A DNA stretch of 64,000 nucleotides from positions 1 to 64,000 of the forward strand of contig NZ_JXUW01000013.1 of the NCBI RefSeq assembly GCF_000949255.1, in the 5' to 3' direction. The notes beneath the pieces are model-generated. The model was not told where the DNA came from. It did no database searches and saw only the letters and a list, made by a program, of their open reading frames with translations. The position numbers and the translations under genes are program-made. The DNA comes from Ferrimicrobium acidiphilum DSM 19497 (GTDB taxonomy: Bacteria > Actinomycetota > Acidimicrobiia > Acidimicrobiales > Acidimicrobiaceae). Positions 28,102 through 37,182 of the stretch are shown piece by piece. Positions within the stretch are counted from its first letter, which is position 1. Every line of letters starts with the position of its first letter.

Positions 28102-29501
28102 TGCCCTTCCCTTCGCCGCCTCGATCGCTGCTCTCGTCCAGTGTCACTCTCATGATCTTGGGCAGACGATACATCTGTCGATCCCTCTCGAGTCTGGTGG
28201 GCCGCCCCAGCGAGACGTTCACGCACCAATGCTTTAAAGTCCGACCCACGATGGGCATAGCTGCGATACCAATCAAATGAGGCAGCACCAGGACCGAGCA
28301 AGACCACATCACCAGAGCGAGCCTCGGCTGAGGCCAGCGCCACCGCCTCGCGCATAGAATTAGCCAGCTTGACGGGGACGTTATGGCTACGAAAGAGCGC
28401 CGCTACTTCTGGACCACATTCGCCTATGGCCACCACACAACGCACCCGATTCGCAACCGCAGCCATCGGTTCAAACGATAGTCCCTTGCCACGTCCCCCA
28501 GCTATCAAGATGACATGATCGAAGGACATGATCCCCGCTGCTGCGGCTACTGGTGTAGTCGCCTTGGAGTCATTGACATAGACAATCCCGTTGATCTCAC
28601 CGACCTGTTCCTGACGATGTTCGAGCCCGGTGAACTCCACAAGTGTGGCTCGAACCCGGTCAAGCTCTACCCCGGCAACGTCAGCCGTCGCCCATGCAGC
28701 CAGAGCATTGGCGACCGCGATGGGACCTGAACGTCCAAGGCTAGCCACCGGCATCAGTTCGACCTCGCAGGGTCCCAGCAAGCTGCCGTTTCGCAGCATA
28801 TAGTCCGCCTCACCCTCGATGGAGAAGGTCACACGTCTTACCCCCTCGGGAAGAGGGGTCGACAAGACAACTGGATCATCCGCATTGAGGATAGCGGTAC
28901 TACCAGGGGCAAGCTGGGCAAAAAGCTTAGCCTTTGCCCGCCTATACTCCCCCAAACTCCCGTGCCAATCAAGGTGGTCTGGGGTGAAGTTAGTCCAGGT
29001 TGCGGATGCAGGGGAAAAAGTCGGTGCCCAGGTAAGCTGAAAGGAACTCGCCTCGACTACGTATCGTGATGCAGATGACTGGGCTACCGCCGCGAAAGAG
29101 ACACCGGCGTTGCCACAGAGCACCGCGGTCTCTCCAAGCATCAACGAGGTCAAGGTAGCAACCGTAGTCTTGCCATTGGTGCCAGTGATCGCACTAACCG
29201 GTGCATCTGCAAGGAGCCATCCCAGCTCGAGTTCGCCAATCACGCTGCCAGCCTGGGGCTCTCGTCCAAGTCGCAGTGGCGAAATACCTGGGGATACCAC
29301 CACAAGGTCCCAGGGTGAATCGATGAGTTCGGCAATAGTTCCGGTTGATTCAAAATACGCGCTCTGGATCGCCTCTAGGCGCAGTTCTTCGACATCCTCA
29401 GCAAGCGAAAGGCGAACTCCACAGCTCCTGAGCGCCTCTGCCACTCCATGTCCACTCACACCCATGCCGACGATCAGGACCCGAGCCCCGAAAAGATTCA
29501 T
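28098..29501 (-). CDS. murD: UDP-MurNAc-L-alanine-D-glutamate ligase
   Basis: Adds D-Glu to UDP-MurNAc-L-Ala. 467 aa. N-domain VLIVGMGVSGHGVAEALR, P-loop SAITGTNGKTTVATL, and motifs ASATWTNFTPDHLDWHGS and YVNDSKATTPVAAAAG are typical. The ATG at 29501 overlaps the mraY stop as ATGA, so the upstream open stretch is not used. The last 45 residues are a polar, Arg/Ser/Glu-rich tail (TREGSTDVSSAQDHESD, RSRRRREGQ) beyond the normal end of the fold, probably disordered. Confidence 0.94.
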   Translation of the reverse strand: MNLFGARVLIVGMGVSGHGVAEALRSCGVRLSLAEDVEELRLEAIQSAYFESTGTIAELIDSPWDLVVVSPGISPLRLGREPQAGSVIGELELGWLLADAPVSAITGTNGKTTVATLTSLMLGETAVLCGNAGVSFAAVAQSSASRYVVEASSFQLTWAPTFSPASATWTNFTPDHLDWHGSLGEYRRAKAKLFAQLAPGSTAILNADDPVVLSTPLPEGVRRVTFSIEGEADYMLRNGSLLGPCEVELMPVASLGRSGPIAVANALAAWATADVAGVELDRVRATLVEFTGLEHRQEQVGEINGIVYVNDSKATTPVAAAAGIMSFDHVILIAGGRGKGLSFEPMAAVANRVRCVVAIGECGPEVAALFRSHNVPVKLANSMREAVALASAEARSGDVVLLGPGAASFDWYRSYAHRGSDFKALVRERLAGAAHQTREGSTDVSSAQDHESDTGREQRSRRRREGQ

Positions 29502-30535
29502 CGCCCAAAACTCCCGAGCGAGAGGAAGTCGGCATAGAAGGCACCTACGGCAATCGCCGTGGCTACACCTGCAAAGATCCACAAGCGAATCAAAACCGTC
29601 GTCTCTGGCCAACCATAGAGTTCAAAATGATGGTGGATAGGCGCCATCTTGAGGACACGCCGATGAAAGACTCGGAAGGAGAACACCTGCGCAATAACGC
29701 TGAGTGTCTCGACCACGAAAAGCCCGCCGAGCAACAGCAACAGAAGATCGACCCTCAGCACAAGCGCGAAGGCTCCAAGCCCACTCCCGATCGCCAGCGA
29801 ACCGGCATCACCCATGAAGATCTTAGCTGGAGGTGCATTCCACCAGAGGAAGCCGAGAATCGCTCCGACGAAACAGACGGCCAACGCAGCCAGATCAAGA
29901 GCATCGTGGACCTTATAGGCTGCGACGTGTCGGAACATCCAATAGGAGATCAGAGCCATGGCAGCGAAGGCGAAGATCGCGGCTCCTGAGGCAAGACCAT
30001 CAAGACCATCGGTCAAGTTAACTGCATTGGAGGTGCCGACGACTACAAGAACAGCGAAGATACACCATCCCACCGTTCCGAGACCAATACTCAAGCTCCC
30101 AAGCCGAACGAATGAAATCGCAGTCGGGACGTGGGCCCAAAAGTGGGCCAACAAAGCAAACAGAGTAGCCACAAGCACTTGGCTTCCAAACTTGGCCAAC
30201 TTCGTAAGTCCAAGGCTACGTCGATTACGAACCTTGAGAAGATCGTCGATCAAGCCAATGATGCCAGAGAACACCGTGACGCCGACGACCAGAATCCCAG
30301 AACGTGAAAAACTCACACCCAAGTGAATATGGACCAGCATATAACTGAGCACGATGGCGATCAGGATGGCGATCCCACCCATAGTCGGTGTGCCCGCCTT
30401 CACAAGGTGCCTGCTGGGCCCATCCTCACGGATCTGTTGGCCGACGCCACGCGAACGTTGCCGATCTATAAGGATCGGCGTCACAAAGATCGCGACGATC
30501 AGAGCGAGACCACTGCCGGTCAAAATGGCGATCAA
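29498..30535 (-). CDS. mraY: Phospho-MurNAc-pentapeptide transferase
   Basis: Makes lipid I by transferring phospho-MurNAc-pentapeptide to undecaprenyl phosphate; integral membrane enzyme of 345 aa with about ten helices. Conserved residues: GTPTMGGIAILIAIV, the DD pair in GLIDDLLKVRNRRSLGL, VNLTDGLDGLA, the FMGDAGSLAIG region and the histidines of MAPIHHHFE. The start is a TTG overlapping the murE stop (TTGA). It directly follows murE; the usual murF between them is missing. Confidence 0.95.
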   Translation of the reverse strand: MIAILTGSGLALIVAIFVTPILIDRQRSRGVGQQIREDGPSRHLVKAGTPTMGGIAILIAIVLSYMLVHIHLGVSFSRSGILVVGVTVFSGIIGLIDDLLKVRNRRSLGLTKLAKFGSQVLVATLFALLAHFWAHVPTAISFVRLGSLSIGLGTVGWCIFAVLVVVGTSNAVNLTDGLDGLASGAAIFAFAAMALISYWMFRHVAAYKVHDALDLAALAVCFVGAILGFLWWNAPPAKIFMGDAGSLAIGSGLGAFALVLRVDLLLLLLGGLFVVETLSVIAQVFSFRVFHRRVLKMAPIHHHFELYGWPETTVLIRLWIFAGVATAIAVGAFYADFLSLGSFGR

Positions 30536-31947
30536 CGCTTACCGTCCTTGAGTTCTAGTACAGCGCGCAACGCCTCATCGTAGTCGTCGAAGTCATAGCT
30601 CGCTGTCCCGATTCGCTGGCTCCTCTCGTGTCCCTTCCCAGCGATCACCAACACATCCTCATCGCCAAGCTCCTCAACTGCGGTACGGATAGCCACTCGA
30701 CGATCGAGTAAGATCCGTGGCTTAGTCCCATTAACGCAACCCGCCGCCACGTCGTCGGCGATCGCTTGAGGATCCTCGGAGCGCGGGTTATCGCTGGTGA
30801 TAATCACTACGTCAGCTAGACGCTCGGCGGTCGCACCCATGAGAGGGCGCTTTCCATGATCGCGCTCCCCGCCAGCACCGAATACGATCAGCAGCTTTCC
30901 GTTTCGACCTAGAGACAGCCGCGCCGCCACCAGAACTTGCTCCAGGGCGCCAGGTGAATGCGCATAATCTATAAAGATAGAACCATATCGGCTGGGCACA
31001 CGCTCCAAGCGACCGCGCGGCGCCTGCACCTCTCTCGCCACCTCCACCAGGTCTGCTAGTTCGAAACCGAGCGCCTCCATCGCCATCAAGGCCATGTGAA
31101 GGTTGACCAAGTTGTGATGGCCAATAAGTGGGGCAGCAAAACGATGGCCACGGAGATCAAAACTCAACCCATAAGGACCCAACGTTACCTGACTAAGCTC
31201 GGCGTCGGAGACGCCGACTACCGGGACTCCTGCAACCTTCAACAGGCGCTGGCCCCAAGTGTCATCGGCATTGATCACTCCGAGTGAGGCATAACTTGGC
31301 TGGAAAAGCGAGGCCTTGGCCTCAAAGTACTCCTCCATCGACGGGTGGAAGTCCAGATGATCCTGGGATAGATTCGTGAACATCGCCACATCGACGTGAA
31401 GATACTTCACTCGGTCCATCGATAGTGCAATGGAGGAGATCTCCATGGCAGCGTAATTTCGGCCTTGGTCAACGAAGTGTGCGAGTCGGCGTGCAATCTC
31501 CGGAGCCTCGGGCGTGGTGAGTCGTCCCCACAGCGTTCCCATGGTTCCGACCCCACACCCCAAGAGTCCAAGCATCTCCGAGACCAGGGAGACGGTGGTG
31601 GTCTTACCGTTGGTACCGGTCACTCCAACGACCTTCAACTTTTTCGAAGGTTCCCCGTAGACGAGATGGCTCGCCATGGCGACACGATCTCGCAGCTGCC
31701 TGGGATCGACGACCAGCTGAGGAAGGGACGTCGTCAGTGGATGTGCAACCAGCAGCGCCACTGCGCCCTTGCGAACCGCCTCTTCAACAAAGATGCTCGA
31801 ATCCACATGCGAGCCAGGGACGACCGCGAAGACGTCACCCTCATTCAGCAGTCGGTGATCCATGGCGAGACCCAGCGCCGTCAGGTTTTCAAACCCCTCA
31901 CCAACCACCTGCGCATCAAGTAGACGAGCCAATTCGCCCAACGTCAT
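30532..31947 (-). CDS. murE: UDP-MurNAc-tripeptide synthetase MurE (meso-DAP type)
   Basis: Adds meso-diaminopimelate to UDP-MurNAc-L-Ala-D-Glu. 471 aa from the ATG at 31947, which has GAGG eight bases upstream and begins MTLGELARLLDAQ as the fold requires. A GTG at 32037 overlapping the ftsI stop is an alternative and would add 30 residues. Motifs: VVGVTGTNGKTTTVSL, FTNLSQDHLDFH, FIDYAHSPGALEQ, the DAP-selecting TSDNPRSEDP, and AGKGHERSQ. YAHSPGALE and DNPR identify it as MurE rather than MurF. Confidence 0.93.
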   Translation of the reverse strand: MTLGELARLLDAQVVGEGFENLTALGLAMDHRLLNEGDVFAVVPGSHVDSSIFVEEAVRKGAVALLVAHPLTTSLPQLVVDPRQLRDRVAMASHLVYGEPSKKLKVVGVTGTNGKTTTVSLVSEMLGLLGCGVGTMGTLWGRLTTPEAPEIARRLAHFVDQGRNYAAMEISSIALSMDRVKYLHVDVAMFTNLSQDHLDFHPSMEEYFEAKASLFQPSYASLGVINADDTWGQRLLKVAGVPVVGVSDAELSQVTLGPYGLSFDLRGHRFAAPLIGHHNLVNLHMALMAMEALGFELADLVEVAREVQAPRGRLERVPSRYGSIFIDYAHSPGALEQVLVAARLSLGRNGKLLIVFGAGGERDHGKRPLMGATAERLADVVIITSDNPRSEDPQAIADDVAAGCVNGTKPRILLDRRVAIRTAVEELGDEDVLVIAGKGHERSQRIGTASYDFDDYDEALRAVLELKDGKR

Positions 31948-32033
31948 CGCGGCATGCCTCGTCTCTCCCACTTCTCCGCCCAAACCCGGACCACAACCAT
32001 AACTATGGTATAGGGATAAGGTGGCCGTGATAG

Positions 32034-33827
32034 TCACTCGCGCGACCTTCGGGAGGATGATTTAGCCGTGTGGGGTAACAACGAAGTATCAATCGTGCCT
32101 GTCGGTGTGACACCATACCGAGCAAGCGCATACCGCATGATCTGGGAAAACACCGGAGCTGCCGTCATTCCACCATATATAGGTACTGGCTGGTCCAACA
32201 TCACCACCGCACTCAATACCGGGTGTTGAGCTGGCACCATTCCGACGAAGGTGCCCCAATAGGCACCCATCTGATAACCAGCTTGCGTGTGTAAAGGCTT
32301 CTGTGAGGTACCAGTCTTGCCCGCAACAACATAACCCGGGATAGTCGCATCCGGGGCGGTAGCATTGGCTCCGGTAACGCCAGAGAGAAGATGCACCATC
32401 TCCTTATCGATGCTGGCCGGCACGACTCGATGGGGGGCAGGCGAACTCAGTGGGCTAAGTTTCCCATTGGAGCCAACCGTACCGAGGACAAGTTTTGGAG
32501 CCACCATCACTCCGCCATTGGCGATCGCATTATAGGAGTCGAGAATCTGCAGTGGAGTCACGAGCTGGTCCTGTCCGATTGGAGTGGATCCGATGGCGGT
32601 AGCTGACCATTGGCTGATCGGCTTGAGATATCCTTGAGTCTCACCAGGAAACGCTAGACCCGTCGGTTCGCCCCAACCGAAGCGTTGGAATGAGGCGAGC
32701 AGCCTTGCAGGGCCCAGCCGTCGCGCAATCTCGATGGTGCCGACATTAGAGCTCTGGGCCAAAATCTGACCCATGGAGAGAACCTCAGTTGGGTGCGGTT
32801 CAGCGTCGTGAAAGATAGAACCACCTATGTTGAGATGGCCAGGGACAACCTCAGTCGATGTCGGTGTGATAAGGTGGTCCTGGAGCGCAGCCGTGAAGGT
32901 CGCAATCTTGGCGACCGATCCGGGTTCGTAGCTGTACGCTACCGCTTGGTTAATCCAACTCTGAGTCGGCAGTGCTCGCTTCACATCCACCGGCTGACCT
33001 CCGTTAGCCAGCGGCTTTGCCCCAGGGAGTGGCGGCGCACTAAGCGAGACCATAGCCAGGATCTGTCCTGTCGCCACATCCATCACTACCGCAGTGCCGC
33101 CGATCGCGTTAGTCTTCTGCATCTCACCGGCAACCGCCTGTTCGGCATACGCCTGCAGGTATGGATCGATCGTGAGCTTGAGACTCCTGCCCTGAACTGG
33201 TGCTTGCTTTTTCACGATCGAATTTGGCAGGGGAAGATTGCCGGTTGCCGTCTGCTCTACCGCATAGCCATTCTTGCCTGCAAGCAGCTTTTGATACTGA
33301 TACTCGAGTCCAAAGAGACCATTGTCATTAGCCCCAACACGCCCTAACACTGGCTCAGCCAGTGACCCCGCCGGATAATAGCGAGCTTGTCCAGGTTCGA
33401 CATTGATTCCGGGCAGCACTCCGTTTAGCGCCATCGTCTCGATCTTCGAGCCGATTGACTGCGTCACCAGCTGGGCAACGACAGAGTATCCGCCCTTAAC
33501 AGTCAGTGCATGTTCAACCTGTGCCGTTGGCAGCGAAAGCAGTTTGGCTAGTGTCGCCGCCTCCGGAAGCGGATTTTTAATGAGGAGCGGGTCAGCCAGG
33601 ATGGTGTCCCGCAGTTCGGACATCGCGAGTACTTGCCCGTTCCTGGCCAGAATCGAGCCGCGCAATCCTGGAAGAGTCACCGTTGTCTCCGGTTCTTGGG
33701 TCGCGAGATTGGTATAGCTCGGAGATGCCAACACCGTAACCCGTAATAACTGAACGATTAACGCCAAGGTCACCACGCCACATGCCAGCAGGGTGAGACG
33801 AGTTCGTCGACTGCGTCGCTTAGCCAC
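32034..33827 (-). CDS. ftsI: Septal penicillin-binding protein FtsI (PBP class B)
   Basis: Transpeptidase that cross-links septal peptidoglycan. 597 aa: basic N-terminus, one membrane helix (LTLLACGVVTLALIVQLLRV), a pedestal domain (NGQVLAMSELRDTILADP and GRVGANDNGLFGLEYQYQ) and the transpeptidase domain. Active-site motifs are SVAK in YEPGSVAKIA (about residues 302-305), SSN in AQSSNVGTIE (about 357) and KTG in VAGKTGTSQKP (about 503). I prefer the GTG at 33827, downstream of GGAGGTGG inside the ftsL end. No PASTA domains. Confidence 0.93.
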   Translation of the reverse strand: MAKRRSRRTRLTLLACGVVTLALIVQLLRVTVLASPSYTNLATQEPETTVTLPGLRGSILARNGQVLAMSELRDTILADPLLIKNPLPEAATLAKLLSLPTAQVEHALTVKGGYSVVAQLVTQSIGSKIETMALNGVLPGINVEPGQARYYPAGSLAEPVLGRVGANDNGLFGLEYQYQKLLAGKNGYAVEQTATGNLPLPNSIVKKQAPVQGRSLKLTIDPYLQAYAEQAVAGEMQKTNAIGGTAVVMDVATGQILAMVSLSAPPLPGAKPLANGGQPVDVKRALPTQSWINQAVAYSYEPGSVAKIATFTAALQDHLITPTSTEVVPGHLNIGGSIFHDAEPHPTEVLSMGQILAQSSNVGTIEIARRLGPARLLASFQRFGWGEPTGLAFPGETQGYLKPISQWSATAIGSTPIGQDQLVTPLQILDSYNAIANGGVMVAPKLVLGTVGSNGKLSPLSSPAPHRVVPASIDKEMVHLLSGVTGANATAPDATIPGYVVAGKTGTSQKPLHTQAGYQMGAYWGTFVGMVPAQHPVLSAVVMLDQPVPIYGGMTAAPVFSQIMRYALARYGVTPTGTIDTSLLPHTAKSSSRRSRE

Positions 33828-34269
33828 CACCGACCACCTCCCCAGCTGGGAGAGGAAGCGACGGCGCGGTCGCCGCAGACTGGGGCAAGGGAACCGCATT
33901 CTTTGTGTGCGACCCTGCCACAACATCGACTGAACTTGGGAGCGTGAGATGTAGATGTTGACTCGCGTAGCTCATGATCCGTTGCGGCGACGAGAGCTGA
34001 GCTACCTCCAGTTTTAGATCCCCCTGAACGCGTTGTGCCTGCGTGATCTCAGCGCTAAGCTGCCCAATACTCGACTCCTCTAACTCGATCGCTATGCGCG
34101 TCACGACCACCATTCCGAGCAGAGCGACCACAGTGATGAACACCAGGACTTTGCGAACGCTCCGGGTGCGTGCAGCCCGGGCTGGGGACTTGACCAATAC
34201 CAGTTCGGGTTGCCGACGATGCGGGCGTTCCCTCGTGGGACTTTGTGGAAGCGCGACTACCCGTGCCAT
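33820..34269 (-). CDS. ftsL: FtsL-like septal membrane protein
   Basis: 149 aa, single-pass protein with a long basic cytoplasmic tail (about residues 1-40), one membrane helix (VLVFITVVALLGMVVVTRI) and a short extracytoplasmic coiled coil (ESSIGQLSAEITQAQRVQGDL). Its position between rsmH and ftsI and its topology identify it as FtsL, which joins FtsQ and FtsB in activating FtsW-FtsI. A proline- and serine-rich tail of about 35 residues ends the protein. The ATG at 34269 overlaps the rsmH end by 13 bases. Confidence 0.8.
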   Translation of the reverse strand: MARVVALPQSPTRERPHRRQPELVLVKSPARAARTRSVRKVLVFITVVALLGMVVVTRIAIELEESSIGQLSAEITQAQRVQGDLKLEVAQLSSPQRIMSYASQHLHLTLPSSVDVVAGSHTKNAVPLPQSAATAPSLPLPAGEVVGGG

Positions 34270-35336
34270 GTGGGAACCTGCTGCCAATAGCGTTCGAGAA
34301 CGTCAGCGACATCGTTAGCGGTACGTCGCAGCGCGCGCATACGCGCGCTCCTAGAGCGAGGATTTGCAGCCAGCTCATCATCGGAGGGGATAATCGCGTG
34401 TCGAGTCGTGCGCTCCCCTGCCGGCTCAGCTCCGCAGGTGCAGCCGAGTCTAGGTGGGCAGATGCAGCCACCGGTCTCCACAAGCCGGATGAAGCGCTTG
34501 ACGAGTCTGTCTTCGCCTGAATGGTAACTAATGACCTGCATGACACCCCCTCGATCGAGCAATCCAAGTGCTGCAGGTAAAAAGTGAATGAGCTCGGAAG
34601 CTTCGTAGTTGACACTGACTCGTAGAGCCTGAAAGACCTTTGTTGCCGGGTGTGTGCGCCCGCCACGCAACCTCGCCGGGGTCGCTGAGACGATGATCTC
34701 AGCCAGTTCGCCAGTGGTGGCTACCGGAAGCTGACTCTTCAGTGCGTTGGCATATCTGATTGAGAGAGTTCCGACACCGTTCTCTCGAAAGATCCGGATC
34801 AGATCCTTCGTGGACACCGCTAGCAGAAACCCAGCAACATCTGCATCCTCACCATCTGGGTCCATTCGCATATCAAGCGGGGCATCAAAGCGAAACGAGA
34901 ACCCACGACCGGGATCATCCAGTTGCATCGACGAGACACCAAGATCAGCGAGCACACCGGCCACCGCAGCCACAGGTGCCACCGCATCCGAAATCTCTCC
35001 GAACCTTGCATGCACCAAACGTGCCCGACCGCCGTAGCGACTCAACCGATCCTGCGCCTGCTCCAGTGCCCGACGGTCGCGATCGATTCCGATCACCTCC
35101 GCCCAGTCGAGTTCATCCAAGATACGCTGGGAGTGACCAGCGAGCCCGACGGTCGCGTCGACAATGACGGTCGACGGGGTACGACGGTCGCGAAAACCCT
35201 GCACTACCTCTGCTGCGAGAACCGGGGCGTGTGTGAACTGACCCGGCTGCCGCTCATCGGTCGAACCCGCTGGAGAGTGGAGACCTCCCTGGCTTGGTGT
35301 CTTCTCGAAATCACCGTCGCTGCGCTGGCTATTCAT
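34257..35336 (-). CDS. rsmH: 16S rRNA (cytosine1402-N4)-methyltransferase
   Basis: SAM-dependent methylation of 16S rRNA C1402. 359 aa from the ATG at 35336, which overlaps the mraZ end. Conserved segments: FTHAPVLAAEVVQGF, IVDATVGLAGHSQRIL (the family's usual DGTxGxGGHS is altered), GVLADLGVSSMQLDDPGRGFSF and MQVISYHSGEDRLVKRF. A CICPPRLGCTC cysteine cluster follows near the C-terminus as in homologues. First biosynthetic position after mraZ, as usual in dcw clusters. Confidence 0.93.
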   Translation of the reverse strand: MNSQRSDGDFEKTPSQGGLHSPAGSTDERQPGQFTHAPVLAAEVVQGFRDRRTPSTVIVDATVGLAGHSQRILDELDWAEVIGIDRDRRALEQAQDRLSRYGGRARLVHARFGEISDAVAPVAAVAGVLADLGVSSMQLDDPGRGFSFRFDAPLDMRMDPDGEDADVAGFLLAVSTKDLIRIFRENGVGTLSIRYANALKSQLPVATTGELAEIIVSATPARLRGGRTHPATKVFQALRVSVNYEASELIHFLPAALGLLDRGGVMQVISYHSGEDRLVKRFIRLVETGGCICPPRLGCTCGAEPAGERTTRHAIIPSDDELAANPRSRSARMRALRRTANDVADVLERYWQQVPTWHG

Positions 35337-35751
35337 GGGCACCATCTTGATAGTCGGCCCAACGAACAGGATCCCAGAGCTCGATGGTACCAAATGCTCC
35401 ATTGACAAGTACCTCGCGCTCCAGGCCGACCAGTGTTCGCAGCGGTTGAGGTAGTCCAACGCGACCAAGGCGGTCGATCTCCAGCTCAAAAGCCTGACGC
35501 CCCCAGTCCCTCAATCGACGACGCTCGATCGACTCGTCCCAGCTGAGTGGCGGTACCGCATTGACGAAGGTGGCAAAGTCTTCGACCGTCCAAATCACGA
35601 TGCATGGATCGCCGTACTGCGACGGGGTGGCGTAACAGCGATCAGAGAAGCTGGAACGGAAGCGCGCGGGGAGTGTGAGTCGACCTTTGAGGTCGAGGGA
35701 ATGGGTATACCCTCCAAAGAACTTCGCCTTTACCTCACCTGTCTGCCACAC
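35329..35751 (-). CDS. mraZ: MraZ transcription regulator
   Basis: 140-aa DNA-binding repressor or activator of the dcw cluster, built of two AbrB-like domains: FFGGYTHSLDLKGRLTLPARFR and LEIDRLGRVGLPQPLRTLVGL. Family members form ring-shaped oligomers that bind repeated GTGGG-type boxes. The GTG at 35751 is the closest in-frame start to the domain, though its GGAGAGG ribosome site is a little far (12 bases); a GTG at 35772 and TTG at 35778 are alternatives. Three perfect boxes lie directly upstream. Confidence 0.9.
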   Translation of the reverse strand: MWQTGEVKAKFFGGYTHSLDLKGRLTLPARFRSSFSDRCYATPSQYGDPCIVIWTVEDFATFVNAVPPLSWDESIERRRLRDWGRQAFELEIDRLGRVGLPQPLRTLVGLEREVLVNGAFGTIELWDPVRWADYQDGAHE

Positions 35752-35786
35752 CGACTCGACTGCCCTCTCCACTACCAACCAATGGG

Positions 35787-35812
35787 CCCCACTTTACCCC
35801 ACAATTCCCCAC
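35787..35812 (-). promoter_or_regulatory. MraZ box: three direct GTGGGG repeats
   Basis: Read on the minus strand: GTGGGG at 35812-35807, 35802-35797 and 35792-35787, each separated by four bases, so the period is exactly 10 bases. This matches the known arrangement of MraZ operators in front of mraZ, with about 35 bases to the start codon. Confidence 0.85.
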
Positions 35813-35894
35813 CAGCACACGTAATTTCGGCATGAAGAGGGTAAAACATGACAATTTGTTTGCCCGACGGGGGCTAGTTCGTACAGATGTTCTG

Positions 35895-36575
35895 CTATAG
35901 AGCGGTGATCGCCTTGACGACTCTATTCTGCACGTCTTGACGTGAAAGATCGACGAGCGGTGCTATGCCCGCCACTCGCAGTGATTCTCCTTCGGGTGGA
36001 TCGACGACCAAAAGCTCACGCAGATGGCTCTGTCGCTCCTCCCACAGGAGTGAGAGCTGGAAACAGGCTTGGCCTCGAGAACGCCGCTGGGCAAGACCAA
36101 GTACCTTGGCGCCATCAACTGAAACCTCTCCATACCCGAGGTCCGCAAAACAGATCAAGCTTCCAAGAGCAGTACGAGGTTGCCGACTCTCGACCATCGT
36201 GGCGTTGAGTCTAAGTTCCCGGAGGAGCCCGAGCACGGCAGCTCCCAACCACAAGAAGGAGCGGCCCAGGTCCCATGGGACTAGTGGATCATCAAGTCCT
36301 AGATACAGCATCAGCCAGATCTGCGCGCCTGGTTCGACTAAAACAGCCCCACCGCCGCTGTTACGCCGAACGACCGCTAATCCTTGACGCCGAGCTCGAT
36401 CGAGATCGAACTCGCTCTGTCTGGTGGATGATCCGAGGACCAAGGCACGATCGGTGGGCTGAACGATTCGACACAATCGCTGCCCAGCCTGTAGCTTGGG
36501 CCAGGCGTCGTGCAAGCCAGCCGTGCTCAACGAGACAGCCTCTAACTGCCATTGGGTTTGGTGGCCGACACTCAC
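35895..36575 (-). CDS. Lipoate-protein ligase A-like protein
   Basis: 226 aa, BPL/LplA-type fold that attaches or transfers lipoate (or octanoate) to lipoyl domains. The lipoate-binding loop is VVRRNSGGGAVLVEPG (about residues 66-81) and the catalytic Lys is in VDGAKVLGLAQRRSRG (about 155). The N-terminal half is close to LplA/LipM, but the accessory C-terminal domain is short, so it may be an octanoyl/lipoyl transferase. The GTG start overlaps the stop of the DUF5522 gene (GTGA), so the two are translationally coupled. Confidence 0.75.
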   Translation of the reverse strand: MSVGHQTQWQLEAVSLSTAGLHDAWPKLQAGQRLCRIVQPTDRALVLGSSTRQSEFDLDRARRQGLAVVRRNSGGGAVLVEPGAQIWLMLYLGLDDPLVPWDLGRSFLWLGAAVLGLLRELRLNATMVESRQPRTALGSLICFADLGYGEVSVDGAKVLGLAQRRSRGQACFQLSLLWEERQSHLRELLVVDPPEGESLRVAGIAPLVDLSRQDVQNRVVKAITAL

Positions 36576-36769
36576 TCGAGAAACAATTCAGCCATGAACG
36601 GTCGCCGACCACCGGTGAAGGGGCAATGGCGGCAGCCGAGACTACAACAGAACCCGCGCTCCATCAAGGCACGCGAACAGAGCACGAAATCGCCGGTGAC
36701 CGGATCACAATACGCCTCGGCACCCACCGCTAGCGCATCGCGATGCAGAGTCAACCTCACCATCGCCAT
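36572..36769 (-). CDS. DUF5522-type cysteine-rich small protein
   Basis: 65 aa of unknown function. The defining segment is GFCCSLGCRHCPF with four cysteines (residues 41, 42, 46, 49), the CCxxGCRHCPY signature of DUF5522 proteins, likely metal- or Fe-S-binding (inference). I chose ATG 36769 because a perfect-looking TATGAT lies exactly six bases upstream, giving a leaderless mRNA; the frame stays open to a TTG at 36889. Coupled to the lipoate-ligase gene by a GTGA overlap, hinting at a joint role, for instance in lipoylation. Confidence 0.7.
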   Translation of the reverse strand: MAMVRLTLHRDALAVGAEAYCDPVTGDFVLCSRALMERGFCCSLGCRHCPFTGGRRPFMAELFLE

Positions 36770-36775
36770 CGGGTG

Positions 36776-36781
36776 ATCATA
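36776..36781 (-). promoter_or_regulatory. Leaderless -10 element of the DUF5522/lipoate-ligase operon
   Basis: TATGAT on the minus strand followed by six bases (cacccg) and then ATG, so the predicted transcription start is the A of the start codon. The -35 region (TTCCGT) is weak. Confidence 0.5.
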
Positions 36782-37182
36782 ATCAAAACGGCGCTCAGAC
36801 GGAAAATAGAGAACCGTCTGATCCCAGTTATCTTTGAAATCCGATGACACCCCTAACCGACCACTAGTCCTTGACCTGCCGACCGCCAACTCCCATGCAT
36901 CCTCAGATACTCCCCTTCTCTTGGCTAGCGAGTCGCGTTGTTGCCCTCCGTTCCTTCGATTTAGCGCGGGCAGCTATGGCTCCAGATCCCAAAACATAAT
37001 AGATCGACCCATCTTGCTAGCTACGTCTGGCATTGTCAGCACGACAGCACCGAGTTCACTTGAGCGCCATCGGCAATCTGAACAGCCACAATCTGAAAAG
37101 GCCAAAGTTGTAGATGATCGCCACGCTTTCTACTCCGACTACGGTAGTCTAGTCGCAGGGGTCAGAACAGGCAAGGAGAAGT
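36782..37182. other. Divergent intergenic stretch
   Basis: About 400 bases between the DUF5522 gene and the plus-strand Lrp-domain gene. Apart from a possible TAGTCT -10 at 37145-37150 for the latter, nothing is recognised. Confidence 0.4.

Noticed and set aside
34747-35405. Several long open frames antisense to rsmH
   Set aside because: They shadow a well-supported methyltransferase gene and have low-complexity Arg/Pro/Ser translations.
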